Of a stretch of 64,000 bases of DNA, positions 43,446 to 51,888 are shown one piece after another. Every line of letters begins with the position of its first letter. Positions within the stretch are counted from its first letter, which is position 1. This DNA comes from RPQJ01 sp963732415 (GTDB lineage: Bacteria; Pseudomonadota; Gammaproteobacteria; Steroidobacterales; Steroidobacteraceae): positions 1-64,000 of the forward strand of contig CAVSZK010000021.1 in assembly GCA_963732415.1 (NCBI GenBank). Reading direction: 5' to 3'. Below the pieces are notes generated by a model. It ran no database searches. It was not told where the DNA came from and saw nothing but the letters and a program-made list of their open reading frames with translations. The position numbers were made by a program, and so were the translations under genes.

Positions 43446-44747
43446 TCAGAACTGGAACGGCTGGCCGACTATCATCTGCACGCCGAAGCCTTCGTCGGAG
43501 TAGGCGACGTCCACCCGCGCGACCAGCCCATGGGCCCACACGCGCAGTCCGCAGCCCACGTCCCATTTCATGTTGCGATGCAGCTCCGCGAACTCCCAAT
43601 CCGGCGCCACCCGGCCGACCTCGACGAAAGGCACCAGCTGGATCCACTGGATGCCGACGTGCCGCTGCAGTGCCGGCCAGTACTCCATAGGGTTCCACTC
43701 TGGAATCAGCCGCAGCTCGGCCGCGTAGTAGATGCCGGCCTTGTCGTTGAAGCGTTGCGCGGGGAAGGCCCGCATGTGCCACAGTCCGCCCAGCGTCGCG
43801 CCGCTGAACGCGGGCGGCCGGTTCTCCACCAGGCCGTCGGGCCGCACGCTCCAGGTCGGTGAATACGCCGTCCAGGCATTGAGCGCGATGACGCGTTGAC
43901 GGAAGCGCCTGGTCTCTCCGAGCGAGACGTAGTGATCCACCTCGGCGCCGACGCTGGTCCACGAATCCGTGCTGTTGAGCAGGCCCCAGTCGCGGGCGAC
44001 GCGCAGGCGAACGGACTGTCCGCGCGAGGGGTTCGACCCGATGTCGCGGTTGTCGTAGAACAGGCTCAACTCGAGGCCGTTGGTGGCCTGATCGATGTCG
44101 ACGAGGTCGTTCGCGACGTTCTGGGATCGGTAGAATGGCATTACTTCGACGTACGTCAGGCCGGACTTCCACGGGTTGAAGCCGTGACCACCGTTCGCGC
44201 CGCCGACCAGCAGCCCACCGTCGAACTGGAAGGCAGGCAGGATGCGCTCGCGGCCAGTGCCGATCGGCAACAGGTACTTGAACCGCACGCGGGCGAACGT
44301 GTCGCGCCCGCGGCCGGTGATGAAGTTGTCCGGATCCGAGTCGTTGCTGCCGGCGCGCTCGTCGGGGAAATCCGGGTTGCCATCGACGAAGACGTCGGCG
44401 TTGTCGAAGTAGCCCATCGAGAAGATGGGATCGGCGAACAGGCGCGGCAGCGACTGCAACGGCCGGATGTTCTGCCCCATGGCAAATCCCATCACCGAGC
44501 CCTCGGTGCCGGCCATGATCGACCCGACCACACCGGCCTGCGGCTGCGGGAAGCCGTTCATCGCATAGACGTAACCCGCCGCGAAACCGAAGGTCTCGTT
44601 CCAGAACGCATAGGGAAGGTTGATTTGCGCATCGGCCGGCGGCAGCGAGGTTTCGAGGATTTCCTCGGCGCAGGCAGACCACGCCGCCAGCGCGAGCCAC
44701 GCGAGCACGACGATTCGAATGGCGCCCGGCAGGCGGCACCTGGTCAC
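43446..44747 (-). CDS. Outer-membrane beta-barrel protein (Omp85-like C-terminal barrel)
   Basis: The 433-aa precursor has a signal peptide (VVLAWLALAAWSACA) and a barrel rich in alternating strands, starting about YAFWNETFGFAAGYVYA and ending in PFQF, the aromatic terminal signature. Strand and loop order (GGLWHMRAFPAQRFNDKAG, WIQLVPFVEVGRV) resembles the Omp85/surface-antigen barrel, but no POTRA domains precede it. The GTG at 44747 is preferred over an upstream GTG (44798) because a 29-codon leader ORF ends in GTGA there. Role unknown; related barrels transport proteins or lipids. Confidence 0.78.
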   Translation of the reverse strand: MTRCRLPGAIRIVVLAWLALAAWSACAEEILETSLPPADAQINLPYAFWNETFGFAAGYVYAMNGFPQPQAGVVGSIMAGTEGSVMGFAMGQNIRPLQSLPRLFADPIFSMGYFDNADVFVDGNPDFPDERAGSNDSDPDNFITGRGRDTFARVRFKYLLPIGTGRERILPAFQFDGGLLVGGANGGHGFNPWKSGLTYVEVMPFYRSQNVANDLVDIDQATNGLELSLFYDNRDIGSNPSRGQSVRLRVARDWGLLNSTDSWTSVGAEVDHYVSLGETRRFRQRVIALNAWTAYSPTWSVRPDGLVENRPPAFSGATLGGLWHMRAFPAQRFNDKAGIYYAAELRLIPEWNPMEYWPALQRHVGIQWIQLVPFVEVGRVAPDWEFAELHRNMKWDVGCGLRVWAHGLVARVDVAYSDEGFGVQMIVGQPFQF

Positions 44748-44833
44748 AGGGTCCAGTTGCCGTACACGGTCAGCACGACGGCCAGCGGCTGGTCGCACGA
44801 GCCTGCCAGAGCCGCGCTGCGTACCTCGGTCAT
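44744..44833 (-). CDS. 29-codon leader ORF coupled to the outer-membrane barrel gene
   Basis: An ATG at 44833 has a strong GGAGGA ribosome site nine to ten bases upstream. The frame is 29 codons long (starts MTEVRSAALAGSC) and stops at a TGA overlapping the GTG start of the barrel gene. The peptide has no known family; it may simply bring ribosomes to a weakly initiated GTG. The good ribosome site is the main evidence that it is translated. Confidence 0.45.
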   Translation of the reverse strand: MTEVRSAALAGSCDQPLAVVLTVYGNWTL

Positions 44834-44952
44834 GACTTGGCTTCCTCCGCTCTCAACCAGGTTTCAGGGTGACGTCCGCCCAGGCTTATGCCGGACCCAG
44901 CCCAGACCCGTCAACGCTGGGGTCGGACGGATTCTCGAACACTGACTCCGAA

Positions 44953-45183
44953 TATCCGTGGAACCGCGGCAAGTTGTTTGTCCAGAAGCCGCCCCTGAGG
45001 CCGAGGGAGACCTGGGCTATCCGGGTTCGCCTGCAGTTGGCGCACAGATCGATCAATACGTTTTCGATGCGCCGAACCAAGGCGAGCCTGATCTATCGCC
45101 AGACACGAAACATCCGGGCCGTTCAGCTTCTGCTGGGCCACACCAGGTTCGAAAGCACCGCCCGCGACCTCGGCATCGAGGTG
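44953..45183 (+). pseudogene. Tyrosine-recombinase (integrase) relic with internal deletion
   Basis: Two pieces of one integrase family are joined in frame. Residues like KLFVQKPPLRPRETWAIRVR match the N-terminal part of a common proteobacterial tyrosine recombinase, and the rest (SMRRTKASLIYRQTRNIRAVQLLLGHTR) matches its C-terminal catalytic box containing the R-H...LLGHT motif. The roughly 90 residues between them, including the first active-site Arg region, are missing, and the end (DLGIEV) is cut before the terminal helix. The surrounding 44834-44952 and 45184-45226 contain nothing else I recognise. It marks a former mobile-element insertion. Confidence 0.8.
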
Positions 45184-45226
45184 GTGATGCCCTGTAGTTT
45201 TCAGAACAAAGCGAAGCCTAACCCGG

Positions 45227-46312
45227 TCAGGCGCGGTGCAGGCGTACCGGGAGGCGCCTTGATCCCCAGGTGCCCGGCCGAGGCGCGAACACACCGGGCA
45301 GCGGCTCGCCACATTCCGCGCAGCAGCCTTCCGGCGTGAGTCCCCAGCGGCCGAGTTCGAACCAGTCGCGCTCGATCAGCAGCGCGTGGCATCGATGGCA
45401 CCAGGTGCTGCCGCCGGCGGGGTCGTGAACATTGCCGGTATAGACGTAACGCAATCCGTTTCGCATTGCTATCTCGCGCGCCCGCGTGAGCGTTGCGGCA
45501 GGCGTCGGAGCGTGGTCGCTCATCTTCCAGTCGGGGTGGAACGCCGAGAAGTGCAGTGGCACTTCGGGCCCGAGCCTGTCAGCGATCCACTGCGTCATCC
45601 CGCCCAGCTCTGCGTCCGAATCGTTCTCACCCGGGATCAAAAGCGTGGTAATTTCCAGCCAGACCCGGGTCTCCTGTTTCAGGTAGACGAGCGTGTCGAG
45701 CACCGGAGCCAGTTCCGCGCCGCAGATCTTGCGATAGAAGCGCTCGGTGAACGCTTTCAGGTCTACGTTGGCGGCATCGATCGACGCAAAGAACTCGGCC
45801 CGCGGCTCCGGACAGATGTAACCCGCGGTGACCGCCACCGTGCGCACGCCAGCTGCATGGCAGGCTTCTGCGACATCGATCGCGTACTCCATGAAGACCG
45901 TCGGGTCGTTGTAGGTGAACGCCACGCTGGCGCAGCCGAGCCGGCTCGCCGTTGCGGCCAGCTCGCCCGGCGAGGCCGAATCCGCGAGTGTGTCCATCTG
46001 GCGCGACTTGCTCATGTCCCAGTTCTGGCAGAACTTGCAGGCCAGGTTGCAGCCAGCAGTGCCGAACGACAGCACCGACGAACCTGGCAGGAAGTGGTTG
46101 AGTGGCTTTTTCTCGATCGGGTCCACGCAGAACCCGCTGGACCGGCCGTATGTGTACAGTTCGATGCCGTCGCGCTCGCGGCCGCGCACGAAGCACAGGC
46201 CGCGCTGGCCCTCGTGCAGCCGGCAACGGCGGGGGCAGACGTCGCATTGCACACGCCCGTCATCCAGGCGCGTCCAGTAGCGCGTGGGGATGGAGGAGAG
46301 TTCGCTCTTCAT
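45227..46312 (-). CDS. amrS: AmmeMemoRadiSam system radical SAM enzyme
   Basis: The 361-aa protein (ATG 46312; a start five codons upstream is possible) has the radical-SAM cysteine motif CNLACKFC, preceded by an N-terminal CxxC-x3-C region (CDVCPRRC) and followed by a C-terminal CHRC and CAEC pair, as in AmmeMemoRadiSam enzymes. The family partners are Memo-like and AMMECR1-like proteins, both encoded divergently next door. The modified substrate of this system is not known. It is transcribed away from the partners from a gap of about 90 bases. Confidence 0.92.
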   Translation of the reverse strand: MKSELSSIPTRYWTRLDDGRVQCDVCPRRCRLHEGQRGLCFVRGRERDGIELYTYGRSSGFCVDPIEKKPLNHFLPGSSVLSFGTAGCNLACKFCQNWDMSKSRQMDTLADSASPGELAATASRLGCASVAFTYNDPTVFMEYAIDVAEACHAAGVRTVAVTAGYICPEPRAEFFASIDAANVDLKAFTERFYRKICGAELAPVLDTLVYLKQETRVWLEITTLLIPGENDSDAELGGMTQWIADRLGPEVPLHFSAFHPDWKMSDHAPTPAATLTRAREIAMRNGLRYVYTGNVHDPAGGSTWCHRCHALLIERDWFELGRWGLTPEGCCAECGEPLPGVFAPRPGTWGSRRLPVRLHRA

Positions 46313-46403
46313 GCGATTGGCGTCCATCAGTCTCGGGCGGGATATTGGTTTCGCGGCGGTGCGTCACCAGATAGGGGAGTATTCGAACTCCCACGGAACC
46401 AAG

Positions 46404-47222
46404 ATGTTGAGCCTGGACAGGGATAAATCAAGGACACGCGCGCCTGCGGTGGCAGGGCTGTTCTATCCCGGGAATGCGAATGAGTTGCGACACGACGTGA
46501 CCCGCTACGTCGAGGCGTGTTCGCCGGGTGCTACGGCAGCGGGGCCGCCGAAGGCGCTGATCGTGCCGCACGCGGGATACGAGTATTCCGGGCCCGTCGC
46601 CGGCTACGCCTATCGGCGCTTGCGCGACTGGTCCGCGAGCATCCACCACGTGGTGATGATCGGGCCCAGCCATCGCGTGGCGATACGCGGTCTCGCAGTG
46701 CCGTCGGTCGCCTGGTTCGCCACGCCGCTGGGCGATGTGCCGGTCGATGCGGCAGGTCGCGAGCGCCTGCGCGAACTCGGGTTGGTCGGCGTCTCCGACG
46801 CCGCGCACGCGGCGGAACATTCGCTGGAAGTGCAGCTGCCGTTCCTGCAGGTCGCGCTCGAGGATTTCGACATCCTGCCGATCACCGTCGGCTTCGCGTC
46901 CCCGGAGCAGGTCGCGCGCGTGATCGACGCGATGTGGGGCGGACCCGACACACTGGTGCTGGTCAGTTCCGATCTCAGTCACTACCACACGTGGGATGAA
47001 GCACGGCAGCTCGATGCCGAGACAACTCGCGCGATCCTCGAGCGACGCAGCGACCTGCCCGATGCACAAGCCTGCGGCGCGAGCGGAATCAACGGGCTAA
47101 TGGACGTCGCACGCCGGCGCGGCCTGACCGTCGAACTGCTCGACCTGCGAAACTCAGGCGACACGGCCGGTGATCGATCGCGGGTGGTGGGTTATGGAAG
47201 CTATGCGCTCCATGAAACTTGA
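46404..47222 (+). CDS. amrB: AmmeMemoRadiSam system protein B (Memo-like)
   Basis: The 272-aa protein matches the Memo/class III dioxygenase-like fold: PAVAGLFYP start, HAGYEYSGPVAGYAYR, GPSHRV, EHSLEVQLPFLQ and SSDLSHY. The histidines in HAGY and DLSH correspond to the family's metal-site residues. ATG 46404 follows a GGAACC stretch; longer upstream starts are antisense to amrS. Its stop overlaps the likely start of the AMMECR1 gene by 11 bases. Confidence 0.92.
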   Translation: MLSLDRDKSRTRAPAVAGLFYPGNANELRHDVTRYVEACSPGATAAGPPKALIVPHAGYEYSGPVAGYAYRRLRDWSASIHHVVMIGPSHRVAIRGLAVPSVAWFATPLGDVPVDAAGRERLRELGLVGVSDAAHAAEHSLEVQLPFLQVALEDFDILPITVGFASPEQVARVIDAMWGGPDTLVLVSSDLSHYHTWDEARQLDAETTRAILERRSDLPDAQACGASGINGLMDVARRRGLTVELLDLRNSGDTAGDRSRVVGYGSYALHET

Positions 47223-47808
47223 CCCGGGCGCGCGGCAAGCGGTGCTGCGCACTGCCGCGGCGGCTATTGAAGCGAAGCTGGGTATCGTCCAGGCGGCTAT
47301 GCCCGGGACGACCGATTTGCGCGGCGCACTTGGCGAACCGCGCGCGAGCTTCGTCACGCTGACGATCGATGGCCGGCTCCGCGGCTGCTGCGGCACGCTC
47401 GAGCCCGTACGGCCCCTGTTGCTGGACGTCTGGAGCAATGCCCAGGCGAGCGCATTCCGCGATCCACGATTCGTGCCAATAACTGCGCAAGAGTGGCGGT
47501 GGTCGCGTCTGGAGGTGTCGTTGCTGACGCCGTGCCAGCGAATGGTGGTCGCCAGTGAGCAGCAGTTGCTGCTCGAGCTGGTTCCCGGGCGCGACGGGCT
47601 GGTGCTTGAGTGGCGCGGGATGCGGGCCACCTTCCTGCCGAAGGTATGGGAGCAGGTCGCGCGGCCGCGCGACTTCCTGCGCCGCCTGAAGGAGAAAGCC
47701 GGGCTCGATGCGGACTTCTGGGCGGCAGACGTCCAGGTCTGGCGCTACGAGACGGAGATCATGGCAGCGGAGCGCCCGTCGGCGCTCGAGGCGGTGGCCG
47801 CCAGGTGA
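47212..47808 (+). CDS. amrA: AmmeMemoRadiSam system protein A (AMMECR1 domain)
   Basis: The 198-aa protein is an AMMECR1 domain: GEPRASFVTLTIDGRLRGCCGTLEP is its key glycine/cysteine-rich loop, followed by AFRDPRF, EVSLLTPC and the FLPKVWEQ segment. ATG 47212 overlaps the memo gene end; in-frame ATGs at 47194 and 47203 and a GTG at 47170 are alternatives. AMMECR1 proteins are conserved from archaea to humans with unclear function. It completes the three-protein cassette with the Memo-like and radical SAM genes. Confidence 0.9.
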   Translation: MKLDPGARQAVLRTAAAAIEAKLGIVQAAMPGTTDLRGALGEPRASFVTLTIDGRLRGCCGTLEPVRPLLLDVWSNAQASAFRDPRFVPITAQEWRWSRLEVSLLTPCQRMVVASEQQLLLELVPGRDGLVLEWRGMRATFLPKVWEQVARPRDFLRRLKEKAGLDADFWAADVQVWRYETEIMAAERPSALEAVAAR

Positions 47809-47837
47809 TGACCCGCGGAACCCGGCAGTCGAAACCG

Positions 47838-49508
47838 CTACGCGTAGCTCTGGTATCGCGGGTCGTACATCTGCGACCGCATGTATTCGAGCAGGTCGTC
47901 GGGCCGGTCCATGTCGGCCAGTCCGCGGCGGAAAGCCACGTCGGCCACCGCGGCTGCGATATGGGCTGATACGTCGCGAACCTTGTTGAGCGGCGGGTAG
48001 AGGCTGCCCTGGGCGAGGTCTGAATCGCTGACATGCATGGCCAGCGTGCGCGCAGCCGCCATGAACATCTCGTTCGTCACGCGCGAGGCGCGTACGGCGA
48101 CGACACCCAACCCGACTCCCGGGAAGATGTACGAATTGTTGCCCTGCCGCGGAACGAATGTCCGGCCGTCCAGTGTCACCGGATCGAACGGGCTGCCGGA
48201 GGCGAACAACGCCCGTCCTTCGGACCAGGCATACGCCTGTTCGGCGGTGCACTCGGACTTCGACGTGGGGTTGGACAGCGCAAACACGATCGGCCGCCGG
48301 TTAATCCGGGACATTTCCTCGACGACCTCCCGCGTGAACATGCCGGCGGTCGCGCCCACGCCGATGATGGCGGTCGGGCGCAGTACCCTGACCGCACTGG
48401 CGAAGTCCGGGACGCTCGCGTGCTCGTGTGCATAGGGCAGCTTGTGCCGTGCGAGCCCGTTGCGGCTTGCGACCACGAGTCCCTTGGAATCGACCATCCA
48501 GCAGCGTCCGCGCGCGGTGTTCTCGTCCATGCCCTCGTCGACCATCGCGTTCACCAGCAGGTCCGAGATGCCTGTCGCGGCCTCGCCTGCGCCGAGGCAG
48601 AGGAAGGTCTGCTCGGCCAGTTTCTTCTCGGTGATCCTGAGCGCCGAGAAGATGCCGGCCACCGTCACGGAGGCGGTGCCCTGGATGTCGTCGTTGAAGC
48701 AGCAGATCCGGTCCCGGTACTGCTCGAGCAGCCGGAAGGCGTTGTGGTTGGCGAAGTCCTCGAACTGCACGACGATGCCGGGAAACACCTCCTGGGTGGC
48801 TTCGATGAACTCCGCCACGAGCGAGTCGAGTTCGTCACCCGCAAGCCGCTTCTGTCGCAGTCCCAGGTACAGCGGGTTGTTCAGCAGGTCCTCGTTGTTG
48901 GTGCCGACGTCGAGCATCACGGGCAGGCAGCGCCGCGGGTGGAGCCCGGCGCATGCAGTGTAGAGGGCCAGCTTGCCGATCGGGATGCCCATGCCGTTCG
49001 CGCCGAGGTCGCCCAGGCCGAGGATGCGCTCGCCGTCCGTGACGACGATCATGGAGGCCTCGCGATGTGGCCAGTTGCGCATCACCTGGGAGATGCGCCC
49101 GCGATCCGCGGCGGAGACAAACATGCCGCGCGGGCGGCGATAAATATTGCTGAATTTCTGGCAGGCGAGGCCGACCGTCGGCGTGTAGATGATCGGCATC
49201 ATCTCGTCGGGGTTCTCGACGATCACCCGGAAGAACAGCGCCTCGTTCCTGTCCTGCAGCGCCTCGATCAGGATGTACTTCTCGAGCGGCGTCTGCAGGC
49301 GGTGGAAGTTCTCCAGCACCCGCGCGACCTGGGCCTCCTGCGTGCAGACATACGGGGGCAGCAGTCCCCTCAGCCCCAGCACATCGCGCTCGACCGCCGT
49401 GAACGCGCTGCCCTTGTTCAGCGTCGGGTCGCGAAGCAGGGCAGCGCCGCGCGGGAACCAGTCCGGCAGCGGCGGTGGGAGGTGGCGTCGTGTGCGTTCG
49501 GTCGTCAT
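47838..49508 (-). CDS. maeA: NAD-dependent malic enzyme
   Basis: The 556-aa protein has the large malic-enzyme form: IYTPTVGLACQKFS, TDGERILGLGDLGANGMGIPIGKL, the metal-site FEDFANHNAF and CFNDDIQGTASV, and the second nucleotide motif CLGAGEAATGI. It converts malate to pyruvate and CO2 with NAD, linking the TCA cycle to pyruvate. ATG 49508 has a GGAG eight bases upstream; longer starts are not supported. It is convergent with amrA and divergent from the SYLF gene. Confidence 0.95.
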   Translation of the reverse strand: MTTERTRRHLPPPLPDWFPRGAALLRDPTLNKGSAFTAVERDVLGLRGLLPPYVCTQEAQVARVLENFHRLQTPLEKYILIEALQDRNEALFFRVIVENPDEMMPIIYTPTVGLACQKFSNIYRRPRGMFVSAADRGRISQVMRNWPHREASMIVVTDGERILGLGDLGANGMGIPIGKLALYTACAGLHPRRCLPVMLDVGTNNEDLLNNPLYLGLRQKRLAGDELDSLVAEFIEATQEVFPGIVVQFEDFANHNAFRLLEQYRDRICCFNDDIQGTASVTVAGIFSALRITEKKLAEQTFLCLGAGEAATGISDLLVNAMVDEGMDENTARGRCWMVDSKGLVVASRNGLARHKLPYAHEHASVPDFASAVRVLRPTAIIGVGATAGMFTREVVEEMSRINRRPIVFALSNPTSKSECTAEQAYAWSEGRALFASGSPFDPVTLDGRTFVPRQGNNSYIFPGVGLGVVAVRASRVTNEMFMAAARTLAMHVSDSDLAQGSLYPPLNKVRDVSAHIAAAVADVAFRRGLADMDRPDDLLEYMRSQMYDPRYQSYA

Positions 49509-49717
49509 TGGGCATGCTCCGGCGTACGGGCGTGAAGGGCCGTGCAGTGCGCTCTGCCGGCCTGCCGCGATGCTAGGCCCGGCTGGCAGCCTGTCAACGA
49601 CGGCAAGCCTGTAAGGCATTGCGGATTTCCGCAGGCTGACACGTGCCTCGGGCTGGGGGAGTTGCTACCATCGTCGCCGTTCCAGACTTCCACCCATCCA
49701 TGCTCAGGAGCCTTGAC

Positions 49718-50296
49718 ATGCGCCTCGTCGGAATCCCCGGTTTGACTGGCTATATCGCCGTTGTTGGGATGATCCTGTCGCCGTTTGCTGCCGCTTCCGC
49801 GGCCAGCCCGGACGAGCGAGGCGCGGAAATCAGCCAGATGTCGCAGCAGACCCTGGAGACCCTGTATGCGCAGCAGCCGCTTGCGCGGCGCGCCATCGCT
49901 GAGTCGGCAGGCTATGCCGTGTTCAGCGACATGAACACCAAGATCTTCTTCGCCGGCGGTGGTGGCGGAAAGGGCGTTGCCGTGAACCGCGAGTCGGGCC
50001 AGAAGACCTACATGATGATGGTCACGGTCTCGGCGGGGCTCGGCATGGGCATCAGCAAGTCGCACCTCGTCTGGGTGTTCGCGACCCCGGAGGCCTTCGA
50101 GAACTTCGTCAACGTCGGTGTCGAACTTGGCGCGGACGCGAACCTGCAGGTAAACCCAGGCCTGGGCGGCGGACTGTACGACGGCGCCGTTGAGGTTTCA
50201 CCCGGCGCCTGGCTGTACCAACTGTCGGATGCAGGACTGGCGCTCGAGTTGACGGTGCAGGGGACCAAGTATTTCAAGGACCCTGAATTCAATTGA
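49718..50296 (+). CDS. SYLF-domain (Ysc84-like) secreted lipid-binding protein
   Basis: From ATG 49718, preceded by AGGAG at ideal spacing, the 192-aa product has a signal peptide (LSPFAAASAAS) and one SYLF/Ysc84 domain with ARRAIAESAGYAVFSDMN, GGGGGKGVAVNRESGQKT, GLGMGISKS and a WVFATPEAFENFV stretch. SYLF domains bind phosphoinositides or other lipids in eukaryotes; bacterial forms are periplasmic of unknown role. The last bases overlap the small gene that follows. Confidence 0.85.
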   Translation: MRLVGIPGLTGYIAVVGMILSPFAAASAASPDERGAEISQMSQQTLETLYAQQPLARRAIAESAGYAVFSDMNTKIFFAGGGGGKGVAVNRESGQKTYMMMVTVSAGLGMGISKSHLVWVFATPEAFENFVNVGVELGADANLQVNPGLGGGLYDGAVEVSPGAWLYQLSDAGLALELTVQGTKYFKDPEFN

Positions 50297-50637
50297 GCGA
50301 TCCTGGCGAACAGCGGGCGGCGGTGGAGCGGGCGCTTATGGACCGCGCTCGCGCCCTGGCCGCGCATCGGCCGGACAAGCCACGCCGCCTGCTGCAGCAC
50401 TCGGTGTCGCTGGTGGCGGCGATCCTGATCGTGGGCGTGGTGCTGCTCGGACTCAACGCTTTCCTGGTGGCGCTGCAGAGATACATGGATACGGAGATCG
50501 TGGAGCCCGAGCCGGCGGTGACCGACCCGATGCCGGCCTATGCCGTGCCGCCAGCAATCAGTCCGCTACAGCCGGCGGATCAGGATCCTCGTCCCAGCCA
50601 GGCTCCGGAACAGGGTACTTCGCCAGCCAATCCCTGA
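50293..50637 (+). CDS. Small single-helix membrane protein
   Basis: If the TTG overlapping the previous stop (TTGA) is used, the product is 114 aa; an in-frame ATG at 50338 gives a 99-aa form. One membrane helix (SLVAAILIVGVVLLGLNAF) divides a basic N-terminus from a Pro/Glu-rich C-terminus, a type I- or II-like anchored peptide. The family is not recognised. Its last 80 bases overlap the ferritin-like gene on the other strand, which weakens confidence in its true end. Confidence 0.5.
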   Translation: MSDPGEQRAAVERALMDRARALAAHRPDKPRRLLQHSVSLVAAILIVGVVLLGLNAFLVALQRYMDTEIVEPEPAVTDPMPAYAVPPAISPLQPADQDPRPSQAPEQGTSPANP

Positions 50638-51070
50638 TCAGCCGGACGTGTTCGCGTTCGTCGGCCGCCATCTCGAGTGCGGCGGCGCGGACCTCCGCAG
50701 GCAGCCCGGCCTCGGCAAAGTGCTCGAAGAACTCTGCCGCGCGTTGCTCGTTATGCTCGGCGAGCTTGAGCGCGTGGTAGGGCTGCATCAGGTAGTGCAG
50801 ATCGCCGTAGTCGGTCGTTTCCGGGCCCTCTGGGGTTTCCCAGCTGAATGCCGAGGTGTCGGGCGGTCGTGTCCAGCCCATCTGCGTGGCGATCTGGTCC
50901 CTGTGCTTGCCCTCGATCCGCGACAGCTTCGCGAACAATTCTGCGACCGCGGCATTGTGGTGGGTGTCCATCTGCTCGGCCAGCTCTGCATAGCGATCGG
51001 CCGCTTCGACTTCCATGGCCCAGGCGTAGGCCATGAACTCCTGAACTGTCCTCGGCAGCTTGCGTTTCAC
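50558..51070 (-). CDS. Ferritin-like/rubrerythrin-family protein
   Basis: The 170-aa helical protein has a four-helix diiron-type pattern: AMEVEAADRYAELAEQMDTH (Glu, His), IEGKH (ExxH) and ADEREHVRLIRDW (ExxH). Glutamate/histidine spacing is that of rubrerythrin-like diiron carboxylate proteins, without the rubredoxin domain. The GTG start overlaps the stop of the 2-oxoacid oxidoreductase beta gene (GTGA), so it is in that operon and may handle iron or oxygen for the Fe-S enzyme. This is inference. Confidence 0.78.
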   Translation of the reverse strand: MKRKLPRTVQEFMAYAWAMEVEAADRYAELAEQMDTHHNAAVAELFAKLSRIEGKHRDQIATQMGWTRPPDTSAFSWETPEGPETTDYGDLHYLMQPYHALKLAEHNEQRAAEFFEHFAEAGLPAEVRAAALEMAADEREHVRLIRDWLAKYPVPEPGWDEDPDPPAVAD

Positions 51071-51888
51071 AGCGTGAACCTCGCCTCGAGTGCCGACACA
51101 TCGCGCACCTCGCGACGGCCGCGCGGTGCATATGGCTTGCGATCGCCGGCGTACATCACGCCGAGTTCGAAACCAGTGTCGCGCAGCATGCGCCGCGCGG
51201 CGCGTGCGATGTCGGAGGTTGGCTTGATCGCGTCGTGCTTCACCAGCTTCTTCCAGTCGCGCTGCTCCGGACGAAAAGTAATGCAGGGCGACAGCACCTC
51301 GATGAACGAAAACCCCGGGTGGCGAACAGCCTGGACGATCATGTCGGCAAGGCCGTTCGGATCCCCCGTGAATGCGCGCGCGATGAAGTTGGCGCCGGAG
51401 GACAGCGCTATCACCATGGGCAGGAATTCGCGCAGTCCCGTGCCTTCGGGCGAGAGCTTCGAGTCCCAGTCCGGCTCGGTCGTGGGCGAGGGTTGCCCCT
51501 TGGTCATGCCGTATACGCGGTTGTCCATGACGATGTAGGTCATGTCCACGTTGCGCCGGCAGGCGTGCAGGAAGTGATTGCCGCCGATCGAGTAGCCGTC
51601 GCCGTCGCCACCGGTGACGATCACGGTGAGGTCCGGCCGCGCAACCTTGAGGCCCGTGGCGGCGGGGAGCGCACGGCCGTGCACGCCGTGGAAGCCATAG
51701 CAGCTGGTGTAGGCGGGGATGCGCGATGAGCAGCCGATGCCGGAAACGACCGCCACGTCCTCAGGCCGAAGCTCCATCTTCGCGAGCGCCTTGGTGAGTG
51801 CGTTGACGACGCCGAAATCGCCGCAGCCCGGGCACCATACGGGCTTGATGTCGGACTTGAAGTCCGTGTGCGTGAGCATGCCGGTCAT
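51067..51888 (-). CDS. korB: 2-oxoacid:ferredoxin oxidoreductase beta subunit
   Basis: The 273-aa protein has the TPP-binding beta-subunit signature: WCPGCGDFGV, SGIGCSSRI, HGRALPAATGLK, and GGDGDGYSIGGNH with the GDG-NH metal/TPP motif. The beta subunit decarboxylates 2-oxoacids and passes electrons to ferredoxin. It overlaps the alpha gene (ATGA at 51885-51888) and is followed, also overlapping, by the ferritin-like gene. Which 2-oxoacid is used is not visible; KorB-type is a label by similarity. Confidence 0.93.
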   Translation of the reverse strand: MTGMLTHTDFKSDIKPVWCPGCGDFGVVNALTKALAKMELRPEDVAVVSGIGCSSRIPAYTSCYGFHGVHGRALPAATGLKVARPDLTVIVTGGDGDGYSIGGNHFLHACRRNVDMTYIVMDNRVYGMTKGQPSPTTEPDWDSKLSPEGTGLREFLPMVIALSSGANFIARAFTGDPNGLADMIVQAVRHPGFSFIEVLSPCITFRPEQRDWKKLVKHDAIKPTSDIARAARRMLRDTGFELGVMYAGDRKPYAPRGRREVRDVSALEARFTL

